Source: Nostoc edaphicum CCNP1411 (GTDB lineage Bacteria; Cyanobacteriota; Cyanobacteriia; Cyanobacteriales; Nostocaceae). Taken from it: a DNA stretch of 64,000 nucleotides. The notes beneath the pieces are model-generated. The model searched no databases. It was not told where the DNA came from and worked only from the letters and a program-made list of their open reading frames with translations. Below, one piece after another: positions 8,927-18,013 of this stretch. Location of the stretch: assembly GCF_014023275.1 (NCBI RefSeq), contig NZ_CP054698.1:6533001-6597000 (forward strand), in the 5' to 3' direction. The position numbers and the translations under genes were made by a program. Each line of letters starts with the position of its first letter. The first letter of the stretch is position 1.

Positions 8927-9263
8927 CATTGACTCCATAAGTAACTATCTTTTCAGTACCATATTGGTCAGGTTTGACAATCAGATATTCATTGCCTTTA
9001 CGGTATACAGCTGAACTATCTCCACGATATCCAGTTTTCGGAACTCTAATCGCTCCTTTTTTATTAAAGTTATGAGCTTTGCGTAAATACCTTAATGGGT
9101 CAATTCCTTTCCTATTAGCATGGTCTAAGATACTCTGGGCAACACTGATATAGGTAGCAGCATCCCACTCACTTAGATACTGTTGAATTTCTGCTGCCTC
9201 TACTGAGGTATAGCTTTCTAATAACTCTATCAAAAACTCGTCATAGATAGGTTCTTCGGGCAT
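8919..9263 (-). CDS. Unknown protein, first gene of a coupled pair
   Basis: 114 residues, no family recognised with confidence. The N-terminal half is acidic and helical. The C-terminal third (GYRGDSSAVYRKGNEYLIVKP...GTEKIVTYGVNDD) has the alternating strand pattern ending in an I-V-T-Y strand seen in small RNase-type toxin domains. The start follows the mnmA terminator, so it probably has its own promoter. A toxin/immunity reading of the pair is speculative. Confidence 0.55.
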   Translation of the reverse strand: MPEEPIYDEFLIELLESYTSVEAAEIQQYLSEWDAATYISVAQSILDHANRKGIDPLRYLRKAHNFNKKGAIRVPKTGYRGDSSAVYRKGNEYLIVKPDQYGTEKIVTYGVNDD

Positions 9264-9286
9264 ATATCCAGTTGAAAAATCAAAAG

Positions 9287-9312
9287 ACCCTTCCTTACAA
9301 AAGAGGAAGGGT
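9287..9312 (-). terminator. Intrinsic terminator after mnmA
   Basis: Stem arms ACCCTTCC (9287-9294) and GGAAGGGT (9305-9312) with a 10-nt loop. On the minus strand the stem is followed by TTTTGATTTTTC, as expected downstream of mnmA. Confidence 0.75.
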
Positions 9313-9356
9313 GGTTTTAGTTTATGCCAAATGCCAAAACAGAGTAAGAGTTATTA

Positions 9357-10412
9357 TTAACTAAACTGTTCAATTATTCCGCCACCTAACACTTTCTCGC
9401 CGTTGTACCACACCGCCGCTTGTCCGGGGGTGATACTGATTTGGGGTTCATCAAATACCAAACGCACACGAGAGTTTTCCAACGGAATCACCATCGCTGG
9501 TGTAGCCGTTGAACGATAGCGAATTTGCACTTCAGCATGAATTGGGGTTGATGGTTCGGCAATAGAAACCCAATTTACCCGATTTACAGTGCATTCTGGC
9601 TGAGTTACCTTGGTGCGATCGCCTACTACTACTTTATTATTTTCCGCATCTAATTCAATCACATACAGCGGTTCGGCAGCAGCAATCCCCAAGCCTTTGC
9701 GCTGGCCAATGGTGTAATGATGGACACCATCATGCTGTCCCAAAACTTTGCCTGTGACATCGACAATATCGCCTGTTTTAGGAGCTAAATATTTATCCAA
9801 AAATGCCCGCATGGAACCGTTACTTTCCACTAAGCATAAGTCTTGGCTTTCTGGTTTATCAGCAGTTTTCAGTCCGTATTCAGTCGCAATCCGGCGCGTG
9901 TCAGTTTTTTCTAGTTCGCCCAAAGGAAATATCGTTGCTGCAAGTAAATCTTGAGACAAATCATAGAGAAAATATGACTGGTCTTTGTTACGGTCAATAG
10001 CCCTTAATAACTGGTAACGTCCGGTTGCTTTGTCATAGCTAATTCGGGCATAATGACCGGTGGCGATGCGATCGCATCCCAATTCTTCACGAGCATACTG
10101 CACCATTGGCCCAAACTTCACTGTTTTATTGCACTGGGAGCAAGGCAAAGGTGTGATCCCTGCACTGTAACCAGTCACCAAATAATCGACAATATGCGTC
10201 TGAAAGAGATCCCGAATATCTACAATCTGATGGGGAACGCCCAATTGTTCACAGAGATCAGCCGCGTCGATCATACCTTCAGAGCAACATTGACCTTTGC
10301 CTTTCATTAGCCAAAGAGTCAAACCAATCACTTCATAGCCCTGATGGTGCAGGATAGCTGCGGCGGTGGAACTGTCAACGCCACCAGAAAGACCAACGAC
10401 GACTTTTTTCAT
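9357..10412 (-). CDS. mnmA: tRNA-specific 2-thiouridylase MnmA
   Basis: 351 residues from ATG 10412. The frame is open 23 codons further upstream, but homologues begin at [11 protein letters not shown], so that extension is excluded. The PP-loop ATP motif is SGGVDSS (9-15). The two catalytic cysteines lie in [11 protein letters not shown] and SQDLCLV. MnmA adenylates U34 of Glu, Gln and Lys tRNAs and inserts sulfur, giving 2-thiouridine. Monocistronic, followed by a hairpin terminator. Confidence 0.95.
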   Translation of the reverse strand: MKKVVVGLSGGVDSSTAAAILHHQGYEVIGLTLWLMKGKGQCCSEGMIDAADLCEQLGVPHQIVDIRDLFQTHIVDYLVTGYSAGITPLPCSQCNKTVKFGPMVQYAREELGCDRIATGHYARISYDKATGRYQLLRAIDRNKDQSYFLYDLSQDLLAATIFPLGELEKTDTRRIATEYGLKTADKPESQDLCLVESNGSMRAFLDKYLAPKTGDIVDVTGKVLGQHDGVHHYTIGQRKGLGIAAAEPLYVIELDAENNKVVVGDRTKVTQPECTVNRVNWVSIAEPSTPIHAEVQIRYRSTATPAMVIPLENSRVRLVFDEPQISITPGQAAVWYNGEKVLGGGIIEQFS

Positions 10413-10508
10413 ACAAAGCACGACACGATAGCTGCGTGGTTGTCCAATTGTAGCACACACTCTTAAAAGCCTTGCTACCAAAGCACTTCGGTTTTTAAGC
10501 CGTGGGTT

Positions 10509-10542
10509 TCCCCTGTTCCCTGTTCCCTATTCCCTATTCCCT
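10509..10542. repeat. Heptad STRR, TTCCCTG/TTCCCTA type
   Basis: Tandem 7-bp units (TTCCCTG, TTCCCTA) in the spacer upstream of the divergent mnmA and SPOR-like genes. It is one of several short tandemly repeated repetitive sequences in the window. No coding role. Confidence 0.75.
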
Positions 10543-10671
10543 CTGAAAGATGTATTCTTTGCCACGCAGATGAGCTAATTTTACGTTAACGCTATATAGT
10601 TGCTACAACGGTGAACTGATTAGTTCCTGATGGAAATTGCCTAAGAATACTTTGACTACTTTCTAACTACC

Positions 10672-11610
10672 ATGTCGAGAGAAATACCAAGTCAATTTAT
10701 CCCATTTCAGATGCTACGCCGAAGTTCTGAGGGTTGGAAGCCCACGATCAGACTTCTTTCCTTATTAGTGGGAGGATGTTTAGTGCTGATTCCCGATTTG
10801 AACCCAGCACAAGCACAAATCCACAACAGCAACGTCTTACTGGCTCAAGAATTCGGTGAAACTTTACCGTCACCGCCAGTAATTCCCTTTGGTGAACAGC
10901 CATCGCCGCAGTTACAACCAGTGCAGGAGTATCAATTTGAGCAGGATTTTCAGCCCTCTCAACCAGTACAAAACAATCAATTTGAGCAGAATTTCCAGCC
11001 CTCCCAACCATTACAAAACAATCAATTTGACCCGAACTTTCAGCCCTCTCAACCTGAACAGTTTAGTCAATATAACGAAAACTTTGAGCGCTACTTAGTT
11101 TATGTAGATGGTAGTGATTTCCAGACGCTACAAGAAATACGTCGGATTGAACCCACTGCTTATATTCGTCAGTATCAGGGACGGAATGTAATTCAGGCGG
11201 GTGTTTTTAACAGAGTATCTAACGCCCAACAACGGGTGGGTGAGCTACAGTCACGAGGGATATATAGCACCCGGATTATTAGCTTCGCTAACGGACAGGA
11301 AATAAATGCAGGTAATAGAGGCTTTGTAGGCGATCGCAATCCTATCAGTGCTAATAGGCCAGTCTCTAGATATTATGTCGCCATTCCTGCCACTCCAGAA
11401 CAGTTACCTGCGATCGCAGCACAAATTAGGCAGAATCTAGCCCGATTTAGCCAGGATTTAGGCCGATCTGGCGGAGTCCTCGAAAGGACGCAACCACGAG
11501 GCCCACACGTAGCAATAGGGCCTTTCTCTGATCGATTTCAAGCTGAGGAATGGAATAAATTTCTGCGAAATACAGGATATCGAAATGCCAGGGTTTACTA
11601 CGGAAAGTGA
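10672..11610 (+). CDS. Secreted SPOR-like protein with Gln/Pro tandem repeats
   Basis: 312 residues. A signal peptide or anchor ends near residue 49 (AQAQ). Residues about 80-130 hold three to four copies of a 16-residue unit, Q-F-E/D-Q-N-F-Q-P-S-Q-P-x-Q-N-N-Q, a flexible linker. The segment RYLVYVDGSD...NVIQAGVFNRVSNAQQRVGELQSRGI (about 141-200) has the SPOR-domain pattern, which binds septal peptidoglycan. A second similar half (YYVAIPATPEQL...VAIGPFSDRFQAEEWNKFLR) follows, so there may be two SPOR-like domains. A cell-wall or division role is inferred. Confidence 0.7.
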   Translation: MSREIPSQFIPFQMLRRSSEGWKPTIRLLSLLVGGCLVLIPDLNPAQAQIHNSNVLLAQEFGETLPSPPVIPFGEQPSPQLQPVQEYQFEQDFQPSQPVQNNQFEQNFQPSQPLQNNQFDPNFQPSQPEQFSQYNENFERYLVYVDGSDFQTLQEIRRIEPTAYIRQYQGRNVIQAGVFNRVSNAQQRVGELQSRGIYSTRIISFANGQEINAGNRGFVGDRNPISANRPVSRYYVAIPATPEQLPAIAAQIRQNLARFSQDLGRSGGVLERTQPRGPHVAIGPFSDRFQAEEWNKFLRNTGYRNARVYYGK

Positions 11611-11633
11611 ATAAGCGCTGAGTACTGAGTTAG

Positions 11634-11716
11634 GAGTTAGGAGTTAAAAGTTAAGAGTGAGAAATTAATACAAACCTCATAACTTAAACTCAGAACTCAT
11701 GACTCAGCACTCAGCA
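11634..11716. repeat. STRR spanning the nnr start codon
   Basis: Tandem AGGAGTT/AAAAGTT units and then ACTCAGC-type heptads run without a break into the first codons of nnr. The same unit families appear near 33196-33226 and 42040-42101. Confidence 0.7.
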
Positions 11717-13273
11717 CTGATAGAAGATAGACAAGAAAAAATTTCGCAAGTGGTAGTGACTGCTGGGCAGATGCGCGATATTGAAAAGCGGATCTTTGCA
11801 GCAGGAATGCCTGTAGTCGCTTTGATGGAAAAAGTGGCGGGATTAATTGCCCGTCGTATTCCAGAGGTTCTTTCAAACACCTCCTTTTTAAGGGGATCTT
11901 GTATCGGAATTCTTGTCGGCCCCGGCCATAATGGTGGAGATGCTTTAGTAGTAGCCCGTGAATTATACTTTCGCGGGCATGAGATTTGGATTTATTCTCC
12001 TTTTTCTAAGCTCAAAGAATTAACTTCACAACACTTGCAATATGCCCAGAGTTTGGGCATTCCTATTTATCAAACAATTGAGCAATTACCAAATTCTGAT
12101 TTGTTGATTGATGGGTTATTTGGGTTTGGTTTGGAAAGAAACCTGACTGATCCCATCGCTTCTGCAATTAATCAGCTAAATGAATTGTCTGTGCCGATTT
12201 ATAGCATCGATTTACCTTCGGGTTTACACACCGACACGGGCGAAGTATTGGGAACTGCCATTCGCGCCACTCACACATTTTGCTTGGGTTTATGGAAACT
12301 AGCCTTCTTCCAAGATCAGGCATTGGAATATATGGGGAAAGCTGAGTTAATAGATTTTGATATTCCTTTAGTTGATGTAGAAGCTGTTCTGAAAGATGCA
12401 CCCAGGATTAAACGTATTACACCAGCAACGGCACTTGATACTTTACCCCTACCCCGTCCACCAGTCACGCACAAATATAAGGAAGGACATTTACTGCTGA
12501 TTTGCGGTTCGCGGCGCTATGCAGGTGGGGCAATTTTAACTGGTTTGGGTGCTAGGGCAAGTGGTGTGGGAATGCTTTCCATTGCCGTACCAGAATCTTT
12601 AAAATCTCTTTTGGTGTCACACTTACCAGAAGCGCTAATTGTCGGTTGTCCAGAGACGGAAACCGGAGCGATCGCTCAATTGCAATTGCCAGAAAACACC
12701 AATCTGAGTTCCTTTAATGCGATCGCTTGTGGCCCCGGTTTAACACGAGATGCTACTCCCATTGTGCAAGAAGTCATAAAAAGCGAACGCCCTTTAATTC
12801 TCGATGCCGATGGTTTAAATATCCTGGCACAAATGGGAGCGATCGCCACATTAAAAAAACGCCAAGCAGTAACCGTACTCACACCGCACACTGGCGAATT
12901 TGAACGATTGTTTCCTGATGTCACCGATGCCAAACATGACAGAGTGAAAGCAGTACAAGAAGCTGCTGCCCAAAGTGAGGCAGTAGTGTTGTTGAAAGGG
13001 GCGAGAACTGCGATCGCAAACCCTCAAGGTGCCGTTTGGATCATTCCTGAAAGCACACCCGCCTTAGCGCGTGGTGGCAGTGGTGACGTTTTAACTGGAC
13101 TACTGGGTGGATTGTTGGCGCAAGCAGCAACCAAGCAGATTTCCGTAGAAGATATTGTGGCAACTGCTGCTTGGTGGCATTCGCAAGCGGGTATTTTAGC
13201 AGCCCAAGAGCGTACTGAATTGGGTGTAGATGCGTTTACATTGACACAATATTTGATGAAAGCCCTAACTTAG
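11699..13273 (+). CDS. nnr: Bifunctional NAD(P)H-hydrate epimerase/dehydratase
   Basis: 524 residues with the two expected domains: YjeF_N epimerase (about 15-230; VGPGHNGGDALVVARELYFRG) and ADP/ATP-dependent dehydratase (about 245-520; ICGSRRYAGGAI, LARGGSGDVLTGLLGGLLAQ with the catalytic Asp). It repairs hydrated NADH and NADPH in the cytosol. The ATG lies inside a CACTCAGCACTCAG-type repeat, so the first eight residues (MTQHSALI) are repeat-derived. A later start is possible but none has a better ribosome binding site. Confidence 0.94.
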   Translation: MTQHSALIEDRQEKISQVVVTAGQMRDIEKRIFAAGMPVVALMEKVAGLIARRIPEVLSNTSFLRGSCIGILVGPGHNGGDALVVARELYFRGHEIWIYSPFSKLKELTSQHLQYAQSLGIPIYQTIEQLPNSDLLIDGLFGFGLERNLTDPIASAINQLNELSVPIYSIDLPSGLHTDTGEVLGTAIRATHTFCLGLWKLAFFQDQALEYMGKAELIDFDIPLVDVEAVLKDAPRIKRITPATALDTLPLPRPPVTHKYKEGHLLLICGSRRYAGGAILTGLGARASGVGMLSIAVPESLKSLLVSHLPEALIVGCPETETGAIAQLQLPENTNLSSFNAIACGPGLTRDATPIVQEVIKSERPLILDADGLNILAQMGAIATLKKRQAVTVLTPHTGEFERLFPDVTDAKHDRVKAVQEAAAQSEAVVLLKGARTAIANPQGAVWIIPESTPALARGGSGDVLTGLLGGLLAQAATKQISVEDIVATAAWWHSQAGILAAQERTELGVDAFTLTQYLMKALT

Positions 13274-13275
13274 TC

Positions 13276-13330
13276 AAATCCCTCGTTCCCAGTCTCCGAC
13301 TGGGAATGCCATCCTAGAGGCTCCGCCTCC
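13276..13330. repeat. Left REP/REPIN flanking the RAYT gene
   Basis: Two hairpins: arms TCCCAGTC and GACTGGGA around a TCC loop, then GAGGC-TCC-GCCTC. The whole unit is repeated in inverted orientation at 13882-13944, on the other side of the transposase gene. Confidence 0.85.
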
Positions 13331-13344
13331 AATTAAATAAAATC

Positions 13345-13878
13345 ATGGGACGCAGCCGCTACCACGTATTAGGAATCCAGCCACACTTCCTCACTTGCAC
13401 AGTTATAAATTGGATACCACTATTCGGCAAAGTTGAATTTACACAAATTATTTTAGATTCCCTAAATTTTCTGCAACGTCAGCAGCGTTTAACTTTGTAC
13501 GGATACGTAATTATGGAAAATCATCTCCATGTAATCGCCTCTGCCAGCAGTTTATCTAAAGAAATAGGAAATTTTAAATCATTCACGGCTCGCTCTATTA
13601 TTGACTTACTTGAGAAAAATAATTCTAACTACATACTTAATCAGCTTGAGCTTTATAAATTAAAACACAAGACAAAACAAGAATATCAGCTTTGGCAAGA
13701 AGGTTTTCATCCGCAGGTGATTCTAGATGAGGAAATGTTTAGACAAAAGTTAGATTATATTCACAACAATCCAGTCAGGCGTGGTTATGTGGATGATCCC
13801 GCGCATTGGCGGTATTCTAGTTACCGGAATTACATTGGGGAACTAGGTTTATTACAGGTAGAGTTGATTGATGTGTGA
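13345..13878 (+). CDS. REP-associated tyrosine transposase (RAYT, IS200-like Y1 family)
   Basis: 177 residues. The HUH metal motif is MENHLHVIAS (His60, His62), and the C-terminus carries YIHNNPVRRGYVDDPAHWRYSSY, the RAYT signature with candidate nucleophile tyrosines. RAYTs nick and process single-stranded REP hairpins and are thought to spread REPINs; they are normally single-copy and not self-mobile. Inverted REP units flank it directly, as for known RAYTs. Full length and intact. Confidence 0.9.
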   Translation: MGRSRYHVLGIQPHFLTCTVINWIPLFGKVEFTQIILDSLNFLQRQQRLTLYGYVIMENHLHVIASASSLSKEIGNFKSFTARSIIDLLEKNNSNYILNQLELYKLKHKTKQEYQLWQEGFHPQVILDEEMFRQKLDYIHNNPVRRGYVDDPAHWRYSSYRNYIGELGLLQVELIDV

Positions 13879-13881
13879 CGG

Positions 13882-13944
13882 AAGGCGGAGCCTTTAGGAT
13901 GGCATTCCCAGTCGGAGACTGGGAACGAGGGAACGAGGGATTTG
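13882..13944. repeat. Right REP/REPIN flanking the RAYT gene
   Basis: Inverted copy of the left unit: GGCGGAGCC, AGGATGGCATTCCCAGTC, then GACTGGGAACGAGGG. GAACGAGG is duplicated once here, unlike in the left copy. Confidence 0.85.
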
Positions 13945-13946
13945 TA

Positions 13947-15233
13947 TCAAATATTGACTAAATACCAACGCTGTAGCGCCAACCGCTGAATTTCGCGCCA
14001 GGGAATATTATGTTTTCGGGCTAAGTCTGCACAATCTTCATATTCTGGCTGCACATTTGCAATAACTTTTTCTGGTGATTGCCCTTTCCATGCTATCTTA
14101 ACGCGCACTTTGCCATATTCCGTTTCAACTTGTTGAATTTCCCGTTGTAAAATGGCGCGTTGCTGAGTTGTTCTCCGAATGCCCAAAGTAGTGGTTTCGC
14201 GAAATAAAACCGCTTCACAACGGAGTAAATTTTCTGGATGACAAATCACAGTCAATAAAATTCCTGGACGTGACTTTTTCATACCGATCGCTTGGGTAAA
14301 AACATCCACGGCACCAGCCGCAAACAACGCCTCAAACACATAGCCGATCGCTTGCGGATTTAAATCATCAATTTGGGTTTCTAGTACCGAGATGATTTCT
14401 AAATTTGAGCTATTATCTTCAAAATCGCTGAAATCGGACTGTAAACTTGCGCTTTCACCCAACCATAGGCGTAAAATATTTGGAATGGGTAAATTTATGG
14501 TTCCTGCTCCCAGTCCTATCTGCTTGATAGCGATCGTAGGTGGTGATCCAAAATCTCTTGCCAAAGTAGTTGCGATCGCAGCTCCTGTTGGTGTCACCAG
14601 TTCTCTGTCAATGCCATTGCTATAAACTGGACAACCCCGCATTTCCCACAGCTTTAATACTGCTGGTACTGGTACCGCCATCTGACCATGTGCAGCCCGA
14701 ACAGTGCCGCCACCAGTCGGGAATGCCGAGCAGTAAAGTAATGGTAATCCTTCCTCATTGCTCTCAATCCCCAACCAATCTAACCCCAGGCAAGTACCCA
14801 CAATATCTACGATCGCATCTATAGCACCCACCTCATGAAAATGAACTTTTTCAGGCGAAATACCATGCACCGCCCCTTCTGCGACTGCTAGCTGTCGGAA
14901 TACCGCCAAACTCCAAGCTTCTGCCCGTGGTGGCAACTCCGCTTTGAGAATCATCTGCTCTATTTCTGGCAAGTGGCGTGTGTGATGGTGACTTTGTTCG
15001 TGATCATGGTGATGGTGGTGATGATGATCATGTACTAAATCCACATGGACTTTAGTCGCCTGCTGACCATTCCGTTGGACAAATTCCGCCCTTAACTGAT
15101 ATTCCTTTTCAATACCCAACCCATTGAGTTTTTCAATTAAATACTCCACAGGAACACCCAGACTTACCAAAGCACCCAGGCACATATCACCAGAAATTCC
15201 TGTCGGACATTGAAGATAAGCGATTTTATTCAT
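13947..15233 (-). CDS. larC: Nickel-pincer cofactor biosynthesis protein LarC
   Basis: 428 residues. The N-terminus LQCPTGISGDMCLGALVSLG and the motifs HFHEVGAIDAIVDIVGT and ELVTPTGAAI identify the LarC (DUF111) family, which inserts nickel into the pincer nucleotide of lactate racemase-type enzymes. A run of histidines (about 69-84) interrupted by Asp and Glu should store or deliver metal. It is one continuous frame, unlike lactobacilli where larC1/larC2 need a programmed frameshift. No larA, larB or larE is nearby, so the client enzyme is unknown. Confidence 0.9.
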   Translation of the reverse strand: MNKIAYLQCPTGISGDMCLGALVSLGVPVEYLIEKLNGLGIEKEYQLRAEFVQRNGQQATKVHVDLVHDHHHHHHHDHEQSHHHTRHLPEIEQMILKAELPPRAEAWSLAVFRQLAVAEGAVHGISPEKVHFHEVGAIDAIVDIVGTCLGLDWLGIESNEEGLPLLYCSAFPTGGGTVRAAHGQMAVPVPAVLKLWEMRGCPVYSNGIDRELVTPTGAAIATTLARDFGSPPTIAIKQIGLGAGTINLPIPNILRLWLGESASLQSDFSDFEDNSSNLEIISVLETQIDDLNPQAIGYVFEALFAAGAVDVFTQAIGMKKSRPGILLTVICHPENLLRCEAVLFRETTTLGIRRTTQQRAILQREIQQVETEYGKVRVKIAWKGQSPEKVIANVQPEYEDCADLARKHNIPWREIQRLALQRWYLVNI

Positions 15234-15237
15234 AATA

Positions 15238-15275
15238 AATTAGTCATTAGTCATTAGTCATTAGTCATCCGTCAT
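15238..15275. repeat. STRR, TAGTCAT-type units
   Basis: Four tandem copies of a TTAGTCA unit followed by degenerate copies, just upstream of larC (minus strand). No gene. Confidence 0.75.
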
Positions 15276-15327
15276 TTGTTAAGAGTTAGTAACTCTCACC
15301 CAGTCCCCAGTCCCCAATCCCCGTCCT

Positions 15328-15987
15328 ATGGCAAAAATTTTCTCAGTTCATCCGGATAATCCTCAAATTCGCCGAATAGAGGAAATAAAGTCAGCGCTCT
15401 CTAGTGGCGCAGTTATGCTTTACCCTACTGATACAGTTTATGCGATCGGTTGTGATTTGAATGCCAAGTCGGCGGTAGAACGAGTGCGGCAAATTAAAAA
15501 GCTAGCAAATGATAAACCATTGACATTTTTATGTCCCTCGCTTTCAAATGTGGCAACTTATGCCTTCGTAAGTGACACAGCCTATCGAATTATGAAACGC
15601 CTGATTCCGGGTTCATACACGTTTTTGCTCCCAGCTACTAAGTTAGTACCGCGATTGGTGCAAAGCCCCAAGCGGAAAACTACTGGAATTAGAGTACCAA
15701 ACCATACTGTGTGTTTGGAGTTGCTGGCAGCCTTGGGCAATCCGATTATTTCAACTTCAGCACATCTGCCACCAGATGAAGCAGATAATGGCATGATTCG
15801 GATAGATCCAGAAATCGTTCAGTCGCGGGTAGAGCTATTTGACCGTTTGGATAAGTTGGTAGACATAATTGTAGACACTGGCGAGGAACCTACTTATGAA
15901 GTATCTACCATCTTGGATATGACGGGAGACGAAGCAGTGATTATACGGAGGGGTTTAGGTTGGGAAGCAGCAGCAGCATGGGTATAA
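15328..15987 (+). CDS. Sua5/YciO/YrdC-family L-threonylcarbamoyladenylate synthase-like protein
   Basis: 219 residues, a single YrdC domain: LYPTDTVYAIGCD (33-45), KPLTFLCPS, TTGIRVPNH and ISTSAHLPP line the nucleotide and threonine pocket. YrdC/Sua5 makes threonylcarbamoyl-AMP for the t6A37 modification of ANN-decoding tRNAs. It lacks the C-terminal Sua5 domain. The C-terminus (DTGEEPTYEVSTILDM) fits the YciO-like branch, so the activity is probable rather than certain. Confidence 0.85.
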   Translation: MAKIFSVHPDNPQIRRIEEIKSALSSGAVMLYPTDTVYAIGCDLNAKSAVERVRQIKKLANDKPLTFLCPSLSNVATYAFVSDTAYRIMKRLIPGSYTFLLPATKLVPRLVQSPKRKTTGIRVPNHTVCLELLAALGNPIISTSAHLPPDEADNGMIRIDPEIVQSRVELFDRLDKLVDIIVDTGEEPTYEVSTILDMTGDEAVIIRRGLGWEAAAAWV

Positions 15988-16490
15988 GAATTCCGGGACT
16001 GGGGATTGGGTATTGGGTACTGGGGAAAAAATTCTTTTAAGATTTGGTTGGAGTATAAATCCACATACTCATCTTCCCAATCCACAGCCCCTACTTCACA
16101 GGCACACCTCTCCGTTTCGGAAATTGTGATAAAAACGACTCCAGTTTTAAAATTGTCATATTTAAAGGCGATGCCTACAACGGGCACAGATGTAGCAGTA
16201 GATATAACAGGATGCTGGTAACAGTCGTTACAGTAAGGGATTTGGCAACTTTGAGAAAAGGGCAGGTAATTATGTCCCCACGTCAATGTGGTGGCTTGTG
16301 AAAGAACCGACACATTGCTATAACCGTAACTCTTTCGTATTTCCTACAGTTTTATATATGAGCTTTAGATGTGAGCATTATATACGGCAAGTCTTGATAG
16401 ATGAATATCCAAAGATTCACAAGCCAAGGACTGCCTTGATTGCTGTGTCTGCGTTGTAATTACGGTGCAATACTACTACCTGGAAAAGTC
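15988..16490. other. Gene-free spacer before the hetZ-family gene
   Basis: About 500 bp. A minus-strand open frame at 15894-16313 lacks protein-like composition and overlaps the YrdC gene. I see no RNA gene or strong hairpin. It is long enough to hold a complex promoter for the downstream regulator. Confidence 0.5.
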
Positions 16491-17711
16491 ATGAAAGCTA
16501 ACGTCGTTAATCTACCAAACTCTACACCAATTTTTGAGAACCACGTTTCGATTGAAGAATTTTCAGATAGCAGCAGTGATACTTTGATTGAGTTGCTGTG
16601 TGAGGAAATGCAAGCGCAAGTGAAAGCAACACCCAAGTGCGTAGAAGCTTTAGCAAAGCGCATAGCCGTAGAAGTAGAACGCATTTGCGATAAAAGCTCC
16701 CGTATCCAAACATCTGGGGAAATCAAGTCCTGGCAGATTACGTTGGGAAGACATCGGATGCAAAAGTGCTTACGTTACTACCAACTGGGTTCCAAACAAG
16801 GACGGGTGGAATTACATAGCAATTTGGGTGCTATGGTTTACCGTCATGTAACTATATCTGGTTCTGAGTTGGGTTTTGAGGCTCGTTACAGCCTGATTGA
16901 AGATTTTTTACAAGCATTTTATATCGAAGCTATCAAAGCTTTCCGCAGAGAAAACGAACTACCTCATGATCACACGCCGCGTACTCAGCTGCAATTAGCT
17001 GAATACATGGCCTTTACAGAACAGTATGCCAAACGCCGGATCAATTTACCAGGTGGTGCAAATCAGCAATTAATTATCTTGCGGGCCCAAGGTTTTGCTC
17101 GTCGTCAGCCCCAAGAAACTACCGTAGATATTGAAATGGCGGTAGAGTCTGCTAAGGGTGAAGAAGCAGAATCTTACCAGCGTAACTCGGCGGTGCAACA
17201 GCTGCGATCGCAGATGATTGCCCAAACTAATTTCGATCCATCTGAAGAGTCAGAACGCGATCGCGTCATCACTGAATTGATGAAATATCTGGAGTCTCAA
17301 GGTCAATCTGATTGTATGAACTACCTCAGCTTGAAACTTCAAGACCTCTCAGCCCCAGAAATTGACCAAATTCTCGGTTTAACTAGCCGTCAGCGCGATT
17401 ATCTCCAACAACGGTTTAAATACCACGTAGAAAAGTTTGCCAAACAGCACCACTGGCAATTAGTACATCAATGGTTAGGTGCGGGTTTAGAGCAAAAATT
17501 GGGTTTATCTTCCCAGCAGTGGGAAATCTTTGTGAATCAACTCACAGAACAGCAACAGCAAATATTACAGTTAAAAACTGCCCGACAAAACGACCAAGCG
17601 ATCGCCAAAGCCATCAAATGCACCCCCAAACAGTTACAAAAGCGCTGGACTCAACTTTTAGAAATAGCATGGTCTATCCGCAATGGTCATACTGAGGCAC
17701 AGACAGGTTGA
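16491..17711 (+). CDS. HetZ-family (HetZ-related) regulatory protein
   Basis: 406 residues from ATG 16491, preceded by a GGAAAAG site; an upstream TTG at 16440 is less likely. The sequence is soluble and helix-rich. The C-terminal half (DLSAPEIDQILGLTSRQRDYLQQRFKYH, then AIAKAIKCTPKQLQKRWTQLL) looks like sigma-type helix-turn-helix DNA-binding segments. I recognise the overall pattern as the HetZ family, whose founding member controls early heterocyst differentiation. True hetZ is normally followed by patU genes; here a nuclease gene follows, so this is more likely a HetZ-related paralogue. Confidence 0.62.
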   Translation: MKANVVNLPNSTPIFENHVSIEEFSDSSSDTLIELLCEEMQAQVKATPKCVEALAKRIAVEVERICDKSSRIQTSGEIKSWQITLGRHRMQKCLRYYQLGSKQGRVELHSNLGAMVYRHVTISGSELGFEARYSLIEDFLQAFYIEAIKAFRRENELPHDHTPRTQLQLAEYMAFTEQYAKRRINLPGGANQQLIILRAQGFARRQPQETTVDIEMAVESAKGEEAESYQRNSAVQQLRSQMIAQTNFDPSEESERDRVITELMKYLESQGQSDCMNYLSLKLQDLSAPEIDQILGLTSRQRDYLQQRFKYHVEKFAKQHHWQLVHQWLGAGLEQKLGLSSQQWEIFVNQLTEQQQQILQLKTARQNDQAIAKAIKCTPKQLQKRWTQLLEIAWSIRNGHTEAQTG

Positions 17712-18013
17712 AGCTAAGGCGAAATCACTAAAATTTATCCAAGCTCAATTTCAGTTATTAGAGAGGTTAAGAGGCAAAAAGAAATGGAATTTTCCTTTTC
17801 TTTTATACTTTCCTGAATTAGTAACTCGTTCCTTATCCAAATTATTAATACATTTGTATTTATTTAGTACATAAATACTAGAAATTCGGATTCTTTACTC
17901 ATTAATCCAATCTTGTTTAGTCAAAATAAAAAATTCATATTAAGCAACTGAACCTTTTTTACTGCTTCTGTGAAATCCTATAATAAGCAGGACTTTTGGC
18001 AGAGGGATTCAGG
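17712..18013. other. AT-rich spacer, no gene seen
   Basis: About 300 bp between the HetZ-family gene and the nuclease gene. A 63-codon frame at 17683-17874 begins inside the previous gene and has no support. Confidence 0.45.

Noticed and set aside
13947..15233. Programmed frameshift in larC as in lactobacilli
   Set aside because: The reading frame is continuous through both halves.
15894..16313. 139-codon minus-strand frame
   Set aside because: Overlaps the YrdC gene end, has low-complexity, unprotein-like sequence and no ribosome binding site.
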